NCBI GenBank assembly: GCA_965261195.1
Contig: OZ253455.1
Location: 3,844,001 to 3,908,000, forward strand
Source of the DNA: Bin87 sp965261195
Lineage (GTDB): Bacteria > Chloroflexota > Dehalococcoidia > Lucifugimonadales > UBA3495
DNA length: 64,000 nt
Direction: 5' to 3'
Shown here in pieces: positions 51,090-59,428 of the stretch. Under the pieces are notes generated by a model. It saw only the letters and a program-made list of their open reading frames with translations, was not told the DNA's origin and ran no database searches. Within the stretch, counting starts at the first letter, position 1. Every line of letters starts with the position of its first letter. Position numbers and translations under genes: made by a program.

Positions 51090-52478
51090 TTACACAATCG
51101 GCCAGCGCGGGGTAAACGCCACACCGGTTCGTTTCAATAAGGCCTCGCCCCGAGCCTGTACTTCGCCCACTAGCGCTACTTCGTCGACGAACTGCGGTTG
51201 GTGGTTTTCCACCACTAATTTCCCATTGACCATGACGGTATGCACGCTGCGTCCGTCGGCGTTGTACACCAAACTGTTCACCGGATTGTGCAAGGCGCCC
51301 CATTCGGCCCGCCGCGTGTCGAACAGCACCAGGTCAGCCGCCTTGCCGACTTCTATTGACCCAATCTCGTGCTCCAGGCCCAGCGCCGCCGCACCTCCGA
51401 TCGTACCCATTTCGAGGGCAGTCTCGGCGGGAATCAGGCCCACGTCCTGCCGACCGTCTTTATACAGTACGGCTGCCAGATAGACCGACCGCAGCGTTTC
51501 CAGGAGATTCGAATTGTTGCCGGCGTCGGTGCCCAATCCCATAGTCGTGCCGTGTTCCAGCAATTCGGGCAGCCGTCCGTGGCGTGTCATGCCGGCCCCA
51601 CCCTTGACAGCTGCCGTTGGGCACATTATGACCGCCGCCCCGCGCTGGGCAATCAACTGCGCTTCATGGTCATCGATCCCCAGGCAATGTGCCAGCGTCA
51701 TTCGCGGCCCCAACGCGCCGCAGCGGTCCAGGTATTCCGTGGGCGAGCACCGGTGCGTTCGGAGACATTCGGCGATCCACCTGGGCCCATTGGTGAAGTG
51801 CAACGTGATCCGAGTGTCGGCAGCCTCCGCGGCGCGGTAACAGGATGCCAGCAGTTCAGGGGAGCAGAATTCTGCGGAGAAAGGCATCGCCCAGCCCGAA
51901 ACCATACCGTCCAGCGCCCCGTGGTACTCAGCGATGGCCGCCTCGGTCATGCCTGTCGCTGCGTCGGTTCCGTAGACCGGCAGATTCAGGGGGTTTGCTC
52001 TGTCCTGCACACTGCGGCCCACCACGATGCGGCAGCCCGCTTCCCGATAAGCGGTGATGCAACTGTCCAGATGGGTAGTGGTTCCCGGATCCAGGAATGT
52101 AGTGGTGCCGTATTTCAGCAGTTCGGTAATCGCCAGCAGGGAGGTAGCGTATTCATCCTGCGCCGACATCGCGGCCTGCAAACGAAATACGTTGGGCAGA
52201 TATTCGGCGCCAAGGTCGTCCGGGAACAATCCGCGCACCGCATGGGCGTAGCTGATGTGCATATGCCCATTGACGAAACCGGGCGTCAACACCATTCCGG
52301 CGCCGTCAATCACCCGGTCGGCTGGCACGTCGGTCAACTCGGCGGCCTTTGCAACTTGGGTGATTCGACTACCCTGGATAAGTACCGAACCTTCGGCGAT
52401 GATGCGTCGCTCCGGGTCCATGGTGACGATGTAGCGTACACCCTGAATCTTGATAGTAGCATTGGTCATCATGGTCAT
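51090..52478 (-). CDS. amidohydrolase, TrzA/SAH-deaminase-like
   Basis: A metal-dependent deaminase or chlorohydrolase of about 462 residues. The first metal motif is NGHMHISYAH (HxH), then LHFTNGPRWIAECLRTH, LAHCLGIDDHEAQLIAQRG and the aspartate in GLGTDAGNNSNLLE. Likely substrates are guanine-, cytosine- or S-adenosylhomocysteine-like compounds; the exact one is not readable. The start lies in a 9-bp duplication, so a GTG at 52481 and ATGs at 52478, 52472 or 52469 are possible. It is downstream of a nitroreductase on the opposite side of a short gap, same strand. Confidence 0.9.
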   Translation of the reverse strand: MTMMTNATIKIQGVRYIVTMDPERRIIAEGSVLIQGSRITQVAKAAELTDVPADRVIDGAGMVLTPGFVNGHMHISYAHAVRGLFPDDLGAEYLPNVFRLQAAMSAQDEYATSLLAITELLKYGTTTFLDPGTTTHLDSCITAYREAGCRIVVGRSVQDRANPLNLPVYGTDAATGMTEAAIAEYHGALDGMVSGWAMPFSAEFCSPELLASCYRAAEAADTRITLHFTNGPRWIAECLRTHRCSPTEYLDRCGALGPRMTLAHCLGIDDHEAQLIAQRGAAVIMCPTAAVKGGAGMTRHGRLPELLEHGTTMGLGTDAGNNSNLLETLRSVYLAAVLYKDGRQDVGLIPAETALEMGTIGGAAALGLEHEIGSIEVGKAADLVLFDTRRAEWGALHNPVNSLVYNADGRSVHTVMVNGKLVVENHQPQFVDEVALVGEVQARGEALLKRTGVAFTPRWPIV

Positions 52479-52481
52479 CAC
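52464..52481. repeat. 9-bp tandem duplication at the amidohydrolase start
   Basis: GGTCATCAT and GGTCATCAC follow each other and give MMTMMT at the N-terminus. Confidence 0.75.
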
Positions 52482-52484
52482 AGA

Positions 52485-52506
52485 ATCGGAGAGTTATCGG
52501 AGAGCT
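52485..52506. repeat. 11-bp tandem near-repeat before the nitroreductase stop
   Basis: ATCGGAGAGTT is followed by ATCGGAGAGCT. The second copy reaches the nitroreductase stop codon (52505-52507 on the minus strand). Confidence 0.7.
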
Positions 52507-53140
52507 AGTTGGACCAACCGCGCTTGCCCCAACCATTGATCGACGTTACTTCCGACGCCGGACGTCGAGTGGTGGGCCCGAAATCACCTTGAGGGTAGCC
52601 AACCGGTGTCAGGCAAATCATTTCGGCGTACTCGGGAAGGCCCAAAATGGTCCTGACCTCGTCCTCCTTGCGATTGAGCACGGTGGTAATTCGCGTCCCC
52701 AGACCCAGCGCGCGGCCGGCCAGGAAGAGGTTTTGGATTGCCGGCCAGATCGAGGCGGCATGGCGGCCCCGCTCGATGGGTTCGCCCGCCTGATACCCGC
52801 TGCCCCGGGAGTGGTCGGCGCAAATCACGATCATCGCCGGCACTTCGGGCATATGGTGCGCCAGGCGACGCGCGTGGCGGTAAACGCGGGTTTCAGCGGG
52901 GCCGGGTTCCCAGCCCATGGCATCCAGCCACGTGTTCTTGTAGAGCTCTCCGAGTTGCCGCACCAACGCCGGGTCATTCACCACGACGAACTCCCAAGGC
53001 TGCGTATTGCCACCGTTTGGGGCCCGCACGGCAGCGTCAACCATGTGTTCCAGCGCCCCTTCAGGTACCGGATCGGTCTTGTAACGGGTGATTTGCCTCT
53101 GACTGTATATCGCATCGAACAGGCCCATCTGCTCAGCCAT
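52505..53140 (-). CDS. nitroreductase family protein
   Basis: An FMN-dependent oxidoreductase of 211 residues. AIYSQRQITRYKTDPVPEGALE gives the flavin-binding arginines, AVRAPNGGNTQPWEFVVVND the conserved S/N-Q-PW region, and LGLGTRITTVLNRKED with GLPEYAEMICLTPVGYPQ the C-terminal core. Substrates may be nitro compounds, quinones or flavin. It lies 23 bp upstream of the amidohydrolase gene on the same strand. Confidence 0.9.
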   Translation of the reverse strand: MAEQMGLFDAIYSQRQITRYKTDPVPEGALEHMVDAAVRAPNGGNTQPWEFVVVNDPALVRQLGELYKNTWLDAMGWEPGPAETRVYRHARRLAHHMPEVPAMIVICADHSRGSGYQAGEPIERGRHAASIWPAIQNLFLAGRALGLGTRITTVLNRKEDEVRTILGLPEYAEMICLTPVGYPQGDFGPTTRRPASEVTSINGWGKRGWSN

Positions 53141-53155
53141 TTTCCCCTCCTGGTC

Positions 53156-53185
53156 GCGGTGGTATGTTGCGCGGTGGTATGTTGA
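53156..53185. repeat. 15-bp tandem duplication upstream of the nitroreductase
   Basis: GCGGTGGTATGTTGC is followed by a copy differing at the last base. Confidence 0.88.
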
Positions 53186-53219
53186 TTGTCACCGGCATTA
53201 TAGCCGCTAATGAACGTAT

Positions 53220-53251
53220 GCTCACGGAAACAGCTGCTCACGGAAACAGCG
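53220..53251. repeat. 16-bp tandem duplication at the EamA stop codon
   Basis: GCTCACGGAAACAGCT and a copy differing at the last base; the EamA stop (53238-53240, minus strand) is inside one copy and is repeated in the other. Confidence 0.88.
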
Positions 53252-54125
53252 TGATCAGCGCGAGCCCAACGACAATCAAGACGGCTCCGACTACTCTCCC
53301 GGTGTTGACTGACTCCTTGAGAATCATGACACCCATCACGACTCCAAAGAGCAACCCGACCTCCCGTGCCGGGGCCACGTAGCTGACTTCCGTGATGCTC
53401 ATTGCGGTCAATACCAACCCGTAAGCAACGTATACCAACGCAGACGCCGCCGGTATCGCCCAGGGTTGCGAACGCCATTCGGCGACCACCGTGGCCAAGG
53501 AATAGTTGCGCATTATGTAAGGCAGCATTCCCACTGCCACTCCACAGGTGGTCAGATACAGATAAAGGAATGGGCTTACGTAGGCGACGCCTCGTTTGTC
53601 CACCACCGTATAGAGGGCAATACATAGGCCGGTGAGCAGGGCATAAATTATGCCGCCGGTGTTTACCGAGCCAATCGAAATCAACCCCAACTTACGCAGT
53701 TGCCCCCACCACGCCATGATGTAGATGCCGGCCACGATGCACCCAATGCCGACCCAGCCTAACGGCGAAACGGTTTCTCCAAGCGTCAGTACAGCCAGGA
53801 TCGGCACCAGCCCCGGACCGAATCCACGGGCGATGGGATATACCAGCGACAGGTCGCTGCGGGCCAGGCTGCGTCCCAAAAACAGAAAATAGCAGATGTG
53901 GATTAACGCTGAGGCCAGCACATACCACAGGCCCACGGTTTCCACGGCAGACCGTAATCCTACCACCACCGCAATGGGCAACGCTCCCACCACGGCGAAC
54001 CCGGAGAGCCACCACACGAACACCTCTTGCCGTTGCGCCCGTTTCAACAACAGATTCCATGATGCGTGGGCGCCGGCCGACGCCAGCACCAGGCCAAGCG
54101 CCAGTGATGTGGTTGGGTCCGTCAT
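53238..54125 (-). CDS. EamA/DMT-family transporter
   Basis: A 295-residue membrane protein with ten hydrophobic segments in two EamA halves (SLALGLVLASAGAHASWNLL; IGSVNTGGIIYALLTGLCIA). The family exports amino acids, nucleotide precursors or other metabolites; the substrate is unknown. The ATG at 54125 opens the first helix correctly; the frame extends upstream through the region before tRNA-Glu, but that part is not membrane-like. Confidence 0.88.
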   Translation of the reverse strand: MTDPTTSLALGLVLASAGAHASWNLLLKRAQRQEVFVWWLSGFAVVGALPIAVVVGLRSAVETVGLWYVLASALIHICYFLFLGRSLARSDLSLVYPIARGFGPGLVPILAVLTLGETVSPLGWVGIGCIVAGIYIMAWWGQLRKLGLISIGSVNTGGIIYALLTGLCIALYTVVDKRGVAYVSPFLYLYLTTCGVAVGMLPYIMRNYSLATVVAEWRSQPWAIPAASALVYVAYGLVLTAMSITEVSYVAPAREVGLLFGVVMGVMILKESVNTGRVVGAVLIVVGLALITLFP

Positions 54126-54199
54126 ATTGCGCGAATCAGCCGCGTACCCCCAAATACAGAAGCGCCGACGCGTAAATTCCACGTCGGCGCGATGTATTC

Positions 54200-54276
54200 T
54201 GGTAGCGCATAGGGGATTCGAACCCCTGATCTCCGCCTTGAGAGGGCGGTGTCCTGGGCCGCTAGACGAATGCGCC
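54200..54276 (-). tRNA. tRNA-Glu (anticodon CTC), CCA encoded
   Basis: A 77-nt cloverleaf on the minus strand: acceptor GGCGCAT/ATGCGCT with one G-U pair, anticodon arm CCGCC-CTCTCAA-GGCGG, T-loop TTCGAAT. A foldback element lies 200 bp upstream of its 5' end. Confidence 0.96.
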
Positions 54277-54479
54277 GGATACAGCCCGCATCATCAAGAG
54301 CCGATGATGCAACAACCATTATATCAAATCGGTGGCCGGTCGCAACACGGTAGAATTTCCGTAACTGTTCAGAGTTGCGGGGATCTGCCGACTATTCGGC
54401 CTATTGTGGAGGGGCAGCCAAGCACGAATTTCCAAAGCAAACCGTTGCCGTCCCCTCAAACGTGAACAGTTACGAATTT

Positions 54480-54671
54480 CTCACCCGTACCCACTTTGTC
54501 AAACCACTCACCCTACTGTCATTGCCGGGAGCGGCCAACTCCAACTGTCATTGCGAGGAGCGCCGCGACGTGGCAATCTCGTTGAGGTTGAGCACACGTC
54601 GGCGAACCATCATTGCTACGGCGACGAGATTGCCACGCTGCGCTCGCAATGACAAAATGGGTACGCGTGAG
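54480..54671. mobile_element. foldback element, copy 2 (MITE-like)
   Basis: Matches the element at 47061-47263. Outer arms are CTCACCCGTACCCACTTTG and CAAAATGGGTACGCGTGAG; inner arms are TGTCATTGCGAG (54546-54557) with CTCGCAATGACA (54643-54654) and CGTGGCAATCTCGT (54569-54582) with its complement (54624-54637). It contains no coding sequence and could fold into one long hairpin. It ends 100 bp before the AIR-synthase-like gene. Confidence 0.8.
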
Positions 54672-54771
54672 GGTAGAATTTCGACATCCCGACTACGCAG
54701 TATCGCAAGTTGCCCATCGTACCGGCGGCTTTGCTAAACTGCCCAGCACCAGATTCAACTACGGAGGCACA

Positions 54772-55794
54772 TTGGACGCCGGAAAATTACCGCCCGAATT
54801 GCTGTCTGAACTGCTGGCGTTGTTCAGCAATACTGACCCTCGAGTGCGAGTCGGCCCCAGGGTGGGTGAGGATTGCGCTGTCATCGAGATGGGAGGCCGG
54901 CTGCTGATCGCCAAGTCAGACCCAATCACGTTCGCCACCGACCGTATCGGCTGGTACGCGGTGCAAGTGAACGCCAATGACATCGCGTGCAGCGGCGGTC
55001 AGCCCAAGTGGTTCCTGCCCACCATTTTGCTGCCGCTGGATAGCAACCGTGACGACGCCCGCAGTATTTTCACCGACATCGCCGATGCTTGCAGCGAGCT
55101 TGGGGTGGCCGTGGTGGGAGGCCACACCGAAATCACGGTGGGCATCCGGCGGCCCATCGTGGCCGGAACTATGCTGGGCGAGGTGGAATCCGCAGACCGG
55201 CTGGTGTCGACTTCGGGGGCACAGGATGGCGACAGCATCATAGTTACGGTGGCGTTGGGCATTGAGGGTACCGCCGTACTGGCGCGTGAGTGCGCCGCTG
55301 ACCTGCGTCGGGCCGGCCTTGGCGACGACGTCATCGCACGCGCCGCCGATTACCTGTCCCATCCTGGCATCAGCATAGTGAGCGCGGCGCAAGCATTGTG
55401 TGGAGCAGTCAATGTCCACAGCCTCCACGACATCACGGAAGGCGGCGTTATCACCGCGTTGCGCGAGGTAGCCAGCGCTTCTAATCTTGGGCTGGTTGTT
55501 GAAGGCGAGACCATGCCCGTTCTGCCCGAAACCGTGGCCATCTGTGACGCTCTCGAAATAGATGTCCTGGGACTGCTCGGCTCCGGCGCCCTGATTGCGA
55601 CCATGCCGTCCTCCGAAGTGCCGCGGGCATTGCGGGCGCTGGACGAAATCGGCATCACCGGTTGGGAAGTCGGTCAGATGATGGAAGCAGACGAGGGTTT
55701 GTGGCTGATTGACCGCGCCGGCGATCAACCCCTGCCGGAGTTCAGGCGCGATGAACTGGCCCGCTACCTGGAAAGCCGGGCAGAGACGGAATGA
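54772..55794 (+). CDS. AIR synthase (PurM/HypE) family protein, function unknown
   Basis: A 340-residue protein with the PurM-superfamily layout: N-terminal ATP-binding half (VGEDCAVIEMGGRLLIAKSD, YAVQVNANDIACSGGQPKWF, VVGGHTEITVGIRRPIVAGT) and C-terminal half (VHSLHDITEGGVITALREVA; LLGSGALIAT). It most resembles HypE-like archaeal and Chloroflexota AIR-synthase proteins. The C-terminal PRIC cysteine of HypE is absent, and so is the N-terminal Cys/Sec motif of SelD. A TTG at 54772 is chosen, with GGAGG four bases upstream; the frame continues into the foldback element. No hydrogenase genes are near. Confidence 0.85.
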   Translation: MDAGKLPPELLSELLALFSNTDPRVRVGPRVGEDCAVIEMGGRLLIAKSDPITFATDRIGWYAVQVNANDIACSGGQPKWFLPTILLPLDSNRDDARSIFTDIADACSELGVAVVGGHTEITVGIRRPIVAGTMLGEVESADRLVSTSGAQDGDSIIVTVALGIEGTAVLARECAADLRRAGLGDDVIARAADYLSHPGISIVSAAQALCGAVNVHSLHDITEGGVITALREVASASNLGLVVEGETMPVLPETVAICDALEIDVLGLLGSGALIATMPSSEVPRALRALDEIGITGWEVGQMMEADEGLWLIDRAGDQPLPEFRRDELARYLESRAETE

Positions 55795-55803
55795 TGCTAA
55801 CCG

Positions 55804-56772
55804 TCAGCCGACCAGGTACAAGTCGATGCACTCGCGCAACTGGGCCAGCGTTATGTTGCCTCCGCTGACCGTAATGGCCACCTTTTTGCCCTGAATCAAG
55901 TCGGGGCGACGCACCGCGCCGGCGAGGGCAGTGGCGCCGGCTCCCTCGGCCAGAGTGTGGGCCTTTTCCACCAGCATGGCTACGGCGCGCCGGATGTCGT
56001 CGTCGCTTACCAGGACAAATTCGTCCAGCCGGTGCCGCATGATTTGTTGCGGCAGTTCGTACCCGACCGCCGTTGCCGTTCCTTCAACCCACGTTTGCAT
56101 GGGAGCCTGCACCAGTTGCCCCTGCTGCCACGACAGGAAGGCCGCCGGCGCGTTTTCGGATTGCACGGCAACCACCTTGATGTCGGGGCTCATTGACTTG
56201 GCCACGACGCAAGCGCCGGCGACGCCGCTGCCGCCGCCGATGGGCAGCATCAGCACGTCGACATCGGGCAGGTCTTCAATCACTTCCAGGGTTGCCGTTC
56301 CCACGCCGGCGATTAGGGCCGGCTCGTTGACGGGATGAACGTATCGGTAGCCCTTTTCGGCGGCCAGTTGCTCACAGTGCACGCGCGCCTCATCAAAGTT
56401 AGCGCCGTGGAAAATCAGCTCCGCGCCCAACGCTTCCATTGACGCTACTTTGTTCGGGTTGGCGTCCACCGGCAGACCGATCATGGCGCGGGCGCCAAAC
56501 ATCCGGCAGGCGCTGGCGATGGATTGGCCGTGGTTGCCGCTGCTGGCGGTGATCAACCCCATCGCCCGTTCCGACTCGCTCATGTTGGCCAGCAGGTTGA
56601 TGCCGCCCCGGGCCTTGAACGCACCGAGCGGCAAATGCTCTTCGTGCTTGAGGTAAACCTCGGCGTCAAGAGCCTGACTCAATGCGGTTGAATAAATCAA
56701 CGGAGTCCGGCCCACGTAGGGGGCTATGGTCTGTCGGGCCTGAAAGACATCGCGCAGGGTGGGAATGTTCAC
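55804..56772 (-). CDS. PLP-dependent threonine/serine dehydratase-like enzyme
   Basis: A fold-type II PLP enzyme of 322 residues, probably deaminating threonine or serine (2-oxobutanoate or pyruvate), without the ACT-type regulatory domain of IlvA, so catabolic. The PLP lysine is in LPLGAFKARGGINLL, the phosphate-binding loop is PIGGGSGVAGA, and ITASSGNHGQSIASA is typical. GTG 56772 is chosen for GAGGAAA upstream. Serine racemase or a related lyase is an alternative. Confidence 0.9.
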   Translation of the reverse strand: MNIPTLRDVFQARQTIAPYVGRTPLIYSTALSQALDAEVYLKHEEHLPLGAFKARGGINLLANMSESERAMGLITASSGNHGQSIASACRMFGARAMIGLPVDANPNKVASMEALGAELIFHGANFDEARVHCEQLAAEKGYRYVHPVNEPALIAGVGTATLEVIEDLPDVDVLMLPIGGGSGVAGACVVAKSMSPDIKVVAVQSENAPAAFLSWQQGQLVQAPMQTWVEGTATAVGYELPQQIMRHRLDEFVLVSDDDIRRAVAMLVEKAHTLAEGAGATALAGAVRRPDLIQGKKVAITVSGGNITLAQLRECIDLYLVG

Positions 56773-56816
56773 GGTAGTTTCCTCTTTAAAGGGCAGTAGG
56801 GGTTTCAACCTTCAAC

Positions 56817-56852
56817 AATCAGGTTAGGCACCCGAATCAGGTTAAGCACCCC
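56817..56852. repeat. 18-bp tandem near-repeat upstream of the dehydratase
   Basis: AATCAGGTTAGGCACCCG is followed by a copy with two changes. Confidence 0.85.
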
Positions 56853-57623
56853 ACCAGTGAGTGTCAACCGCGTAACGCGGCAAGGGCAGGGCGCAGCCGA
56901 AATGCACTACACGCGCAAGCCGGCAGTACACGGGAGTACATCCGGCAGCGCTGGGGTACACCTGCTGGCATCAGACGTTACCGTGTACAAATTATCGTTA
57001 CACGTTGCCTGGAGTGCTACACACGATGATTTAGTGTAGGCGATCACTGATTCCATTTTTGCAGCGACTGGCTGGCGTACTCACGTATTACATTATGTCC
57101 GTGCTGGAATACATTTGCCTTACATCCAGTTACACCGCCAGCATCGATGTACTCCTTTGCTGCATTTTATCCATACCCGACTTCGGTAGGCCCTGATCGC
57201 CTTCGACGGGGAGTACATTGATTACATTTCGTTGGTTACTGGCATTACCAGGCGGTCTATGGCGATTGAATGAGCAGGCGCTCGCCTAGCTCGTCGTATG
57301 GAGTGCGCGGGTCGTGACCAAGAACAGCGGGTAGTGCTCTCCGCTCCAACGGGCGTCGGGGAGTTACACCAATACGCTCACGGCGGCGCTGCGCAACTCA
57401 CGTTACCGCTATGACTGGCTGGCAGATGCCACGGCCGTTCCAGGTGCGCCCGAACGACTGCAATCCACCCAGCGACCGGCCCGGCCGCGAAAAATCGCCG
57501 AAATCGCCCAATTGCGACATTGCAACGTCTAGCACGGCAGGTCGCAATATGGCAAAATAAGCACGTATCAGAGGCAGTTCTAAAACTTTCTAAAAAAATT
57601 ATTGGTATCTTCTCGGACGCCTC
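56853..57623. other. gene-poor stretch with scattered TTACAT/TACATT motifs
   Basis: About 770 bp without a credible gene on either strand. The hexamers TTACAT/TACATT or close forms (TACACG, GTACAT) recur at irregular intervals between about 56920 and 57230. Nothing resembling a known RNA was recognised. Confidence 0.5.
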
Positions 57624-57652
57624 TTGACTTCTGTTGGAACATTTGCTAGTGT
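57624..57652 (+). promoter_or_regulatory. promoter of the small HTH gene
   Basis: TTGACT (57624-57629) and TAGTGT (57647-57652) with a 17-bp spacer; transcription would start roughly 85 bp before the TTG start codon. Confidence 0.55.
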
Positions 57653-57743
57653 AGCGCTGTCGAGGCAAACACCGGGTAAATGTACTAATTGGACAAGCGG
57701 TTCGGGCAATCTGATACCATGTAGTACACAGCGGAGGTGCATT

Positions 57744-57968
57744 TTGGCACGCAAAACCAAATTGATGATGCGCGTAGAAAAGGAATTCGACCGCCCACTG
57801 GAACGGTTGCTACCCGACCTGGTAAACGACCAGGGTCTTACCGCCACCGCCGATACCCTCGGCGTCAGTAAGGCAACTCTGGGCTACTGGATGCTGAAAC
57901 TCGGCATCAACGTGCGGCGCGTCGCGCTGGCGCCCGGCGAGATCCTGGAAGTGAAGCGCAACTGCTGA
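57744..57968 (+). CDS. small helix-turn-helix protein, 74 residues
   Basis: A basic N-terminus (ARKTKLMMRVEKEFDRPLER) is followed by a helix-turn-helix-like segment (LTATADTLGVSKATLGYWMLKLGI) and a short C-terminal strand (GEILEVKRN). It looks like a DNA-binding microprotein; the family is not recognised. The TTG start at 57744 has GGAGG six bases upstream. It has its own promoter and terminator and stands at the end of a gene-poor region. Confidence 0.72.
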   Translation: MARKTKLMMRVEKEFDRPLERLLPDLVNDQGLTATADTLGVSKATLGYWMLKLGINVRRVALAPGEILEVKRNC

Positions 57969-58090
57969 TTGAAACTACGGCCGGCGGCGACCTGGTGGTT
58001 GCCCCGGCCGCAGCCAGGCACGTTGCGGGGTCTTCGGCGAGCTGACTTCGTGATGCGTCTAGTTTGCTGCTTAGGCAACAGACAGCGAAC

Positions 58091-58129
58091 CGCCCCGGCC
58101 GGTGGCAAAAGGCCGGGGCGTTAGTTTTG
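58091..58129 (+). terminator. intrinsic terminator downstream of the small HTH gene
   Basis: A 10-bp perfect stem (58091-58100 with 58111-58120, CGCCCCGGCC) followed by TTAGTTTTG. It also separates the convergent formamidase gene. Confidence 0.72.
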
Positions 58130-58185
58130 TAGATCGACTGCGGAGGGTTCGCAGCGATACCAGGGATGCGCCAGACCGGCGCCGG

Positions 58186-59298
58186 TTAGCCGCTGAAAAT
58201 CCCCTCGGGCAGGAACGCCGAGACGGTTACGTTGGGCAAGTCAACAATGTTGCTCACCCGCAGGTCCACGGCCACGCTGCATATTATGTAAGCCTGTTCT
58301 GCCGTCCAGCCCCGTTCCTGCAACAACGCGATCATGTTGAGCACGGCATTCCGGGCTGCCAGCGACAGGCTTCCTTCCCCTTCCTGAGTCCCATCGGCCC
58401 GAATCGGAAAACCCATCGTGGCGATGAAGTTGCGGGGCGCGGCCCATTCCGGAGGCAGGAAATAGTCGGGATGGGCGAATCTTGGAAACGTGATGTTATG
58501 TCTTGCCGCCTCGCCTTTGTGCACGGCGAACCGCACCGTGGCGGTGGCGCCCATCTCAATTGCAGTGATGCACACCTCACCATCGCCCTGGGCGAAATGG
58601 CCGTCGCCGGCGGAATACAGGCCGCCATCCACCGCTACCGGGACGAACAGGCGCGAGCCTTTGGTGAGCTGTTTGGCATCTACGTTGCCGCAGTTTTCGC
58701 GAGGTGGAATCGTGCGGAGGCCCTCGTTGGCGATGGCGCCACCGGCGGGAACGGCATCCTCCGGGTCCGGGGGCGCCGCCTGCCCGCCGCGTCGCACCCA
58801 ATCCGCCTCGCGCTCGGCCCAAGCCACCAGCTGGGTGTGCGATGGAGCCAGCCCGGCAGTGCCCATAAATGACCCATCCGGAATGCGCACGCCCGGAATT
58901 TGCTCCGAGGTGGCCCAGCCATCGGAGATGTTCCAGTGGACCAAGTAAGGCTCGGTGAAGACATCACGCAGGAAGCCGGCGCCGGGCCGGTTGCGAGTCC
59001 AGCCGCGGGGCTGCGCCACGATGTCCAGGTATTCGATTTCCAGCAGGTCGCCGGGCTCTGCGCCCTTGACGTAAACCGGGCCGGTGAGCGGGTGGCCGAC
59101 CTTGGCATCCAGGCCGCCCAGGTCTGCGGAGGTCATCGTGAGGACAATTTGGCTATCGGACGCATCGCGGGTTTCCAGCACCACCTCCTCACCGGGATCC
59201 GCCTCTACGATGGGCGGTATGTCGGGGTGCCATCGGTTGTGCCCGAGGTTGGCCTCTTCCCGAAGCCGTTTGTTGCGGTCGATGGTGATGGTTTTCAT
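58186..59298 (-). CDS. acetamidase/formamidase
   Basis: A 370-residue protein of the FmdA/AmdA family that releases ammonia from formamide or acetamide. GHNRWHPDIPPIVEADPGEEV at the N-terminus, the GPVYVKGAEPGDLLEIEYLD barrel segment, and DGHFAQGDGEVCITAIEM with its metal-binding histidine and acidic residues are characteristic. It stands alone, followed by the HTH gene in convergent orientation. Confidence 0.9.
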   Translation of the reverse strand: MKTITIDRNKRLREEANLGHNRWHPDIPPIVEADPGEEVVLETRDASDSQIVLTMTSADLGGLDAKVGHPLTGPVYVKGAEPGDLLEIEYLDIVAQPRGWTRNRPGAGFLRDVFTEPYLVHWNISDGWATSEQIPGVRIPDGSFMGTAGLAPSHTQLVAWAEREADWVRRGGQAAPPDPEDAVPAGGAIANEGLRTIPPRENCGNVDAKQLTKGSRLFVPVAVDGGLYSAGDGHFAQGDGEVCITAIEMGATATVRFAVHKGEAARHNITFPRFAHPDYFLPPEWAAPRNFIATMGFPIRADGTQEGEGSLSLAARNAVLNMIALLQERGWTAEQAYIICSVAVDLRVSNIVDLPNVTVSAFLPEGIFSG

Positions 59299-59428
59299 GG
59301 TGGTATCTCCTTGGATGGGTAATGGACGGCCAGACGTTCTGATAGGTGATGGTCAGTATAAAATAAGGGCGGTTTGAAACCCGCCCCGGCGTGGGATATT
59401 ACAGCTGGCAAGGGCTTCCTTGTTCTCA

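Noticed and set aside
54772..55794. Calling the AIR-synthase-like gene selD
   Set aside because: The N-terminal Cys/Sec-containing loop of SelD is missing and the substrate-site sequences are closer to HypE-like proteins.
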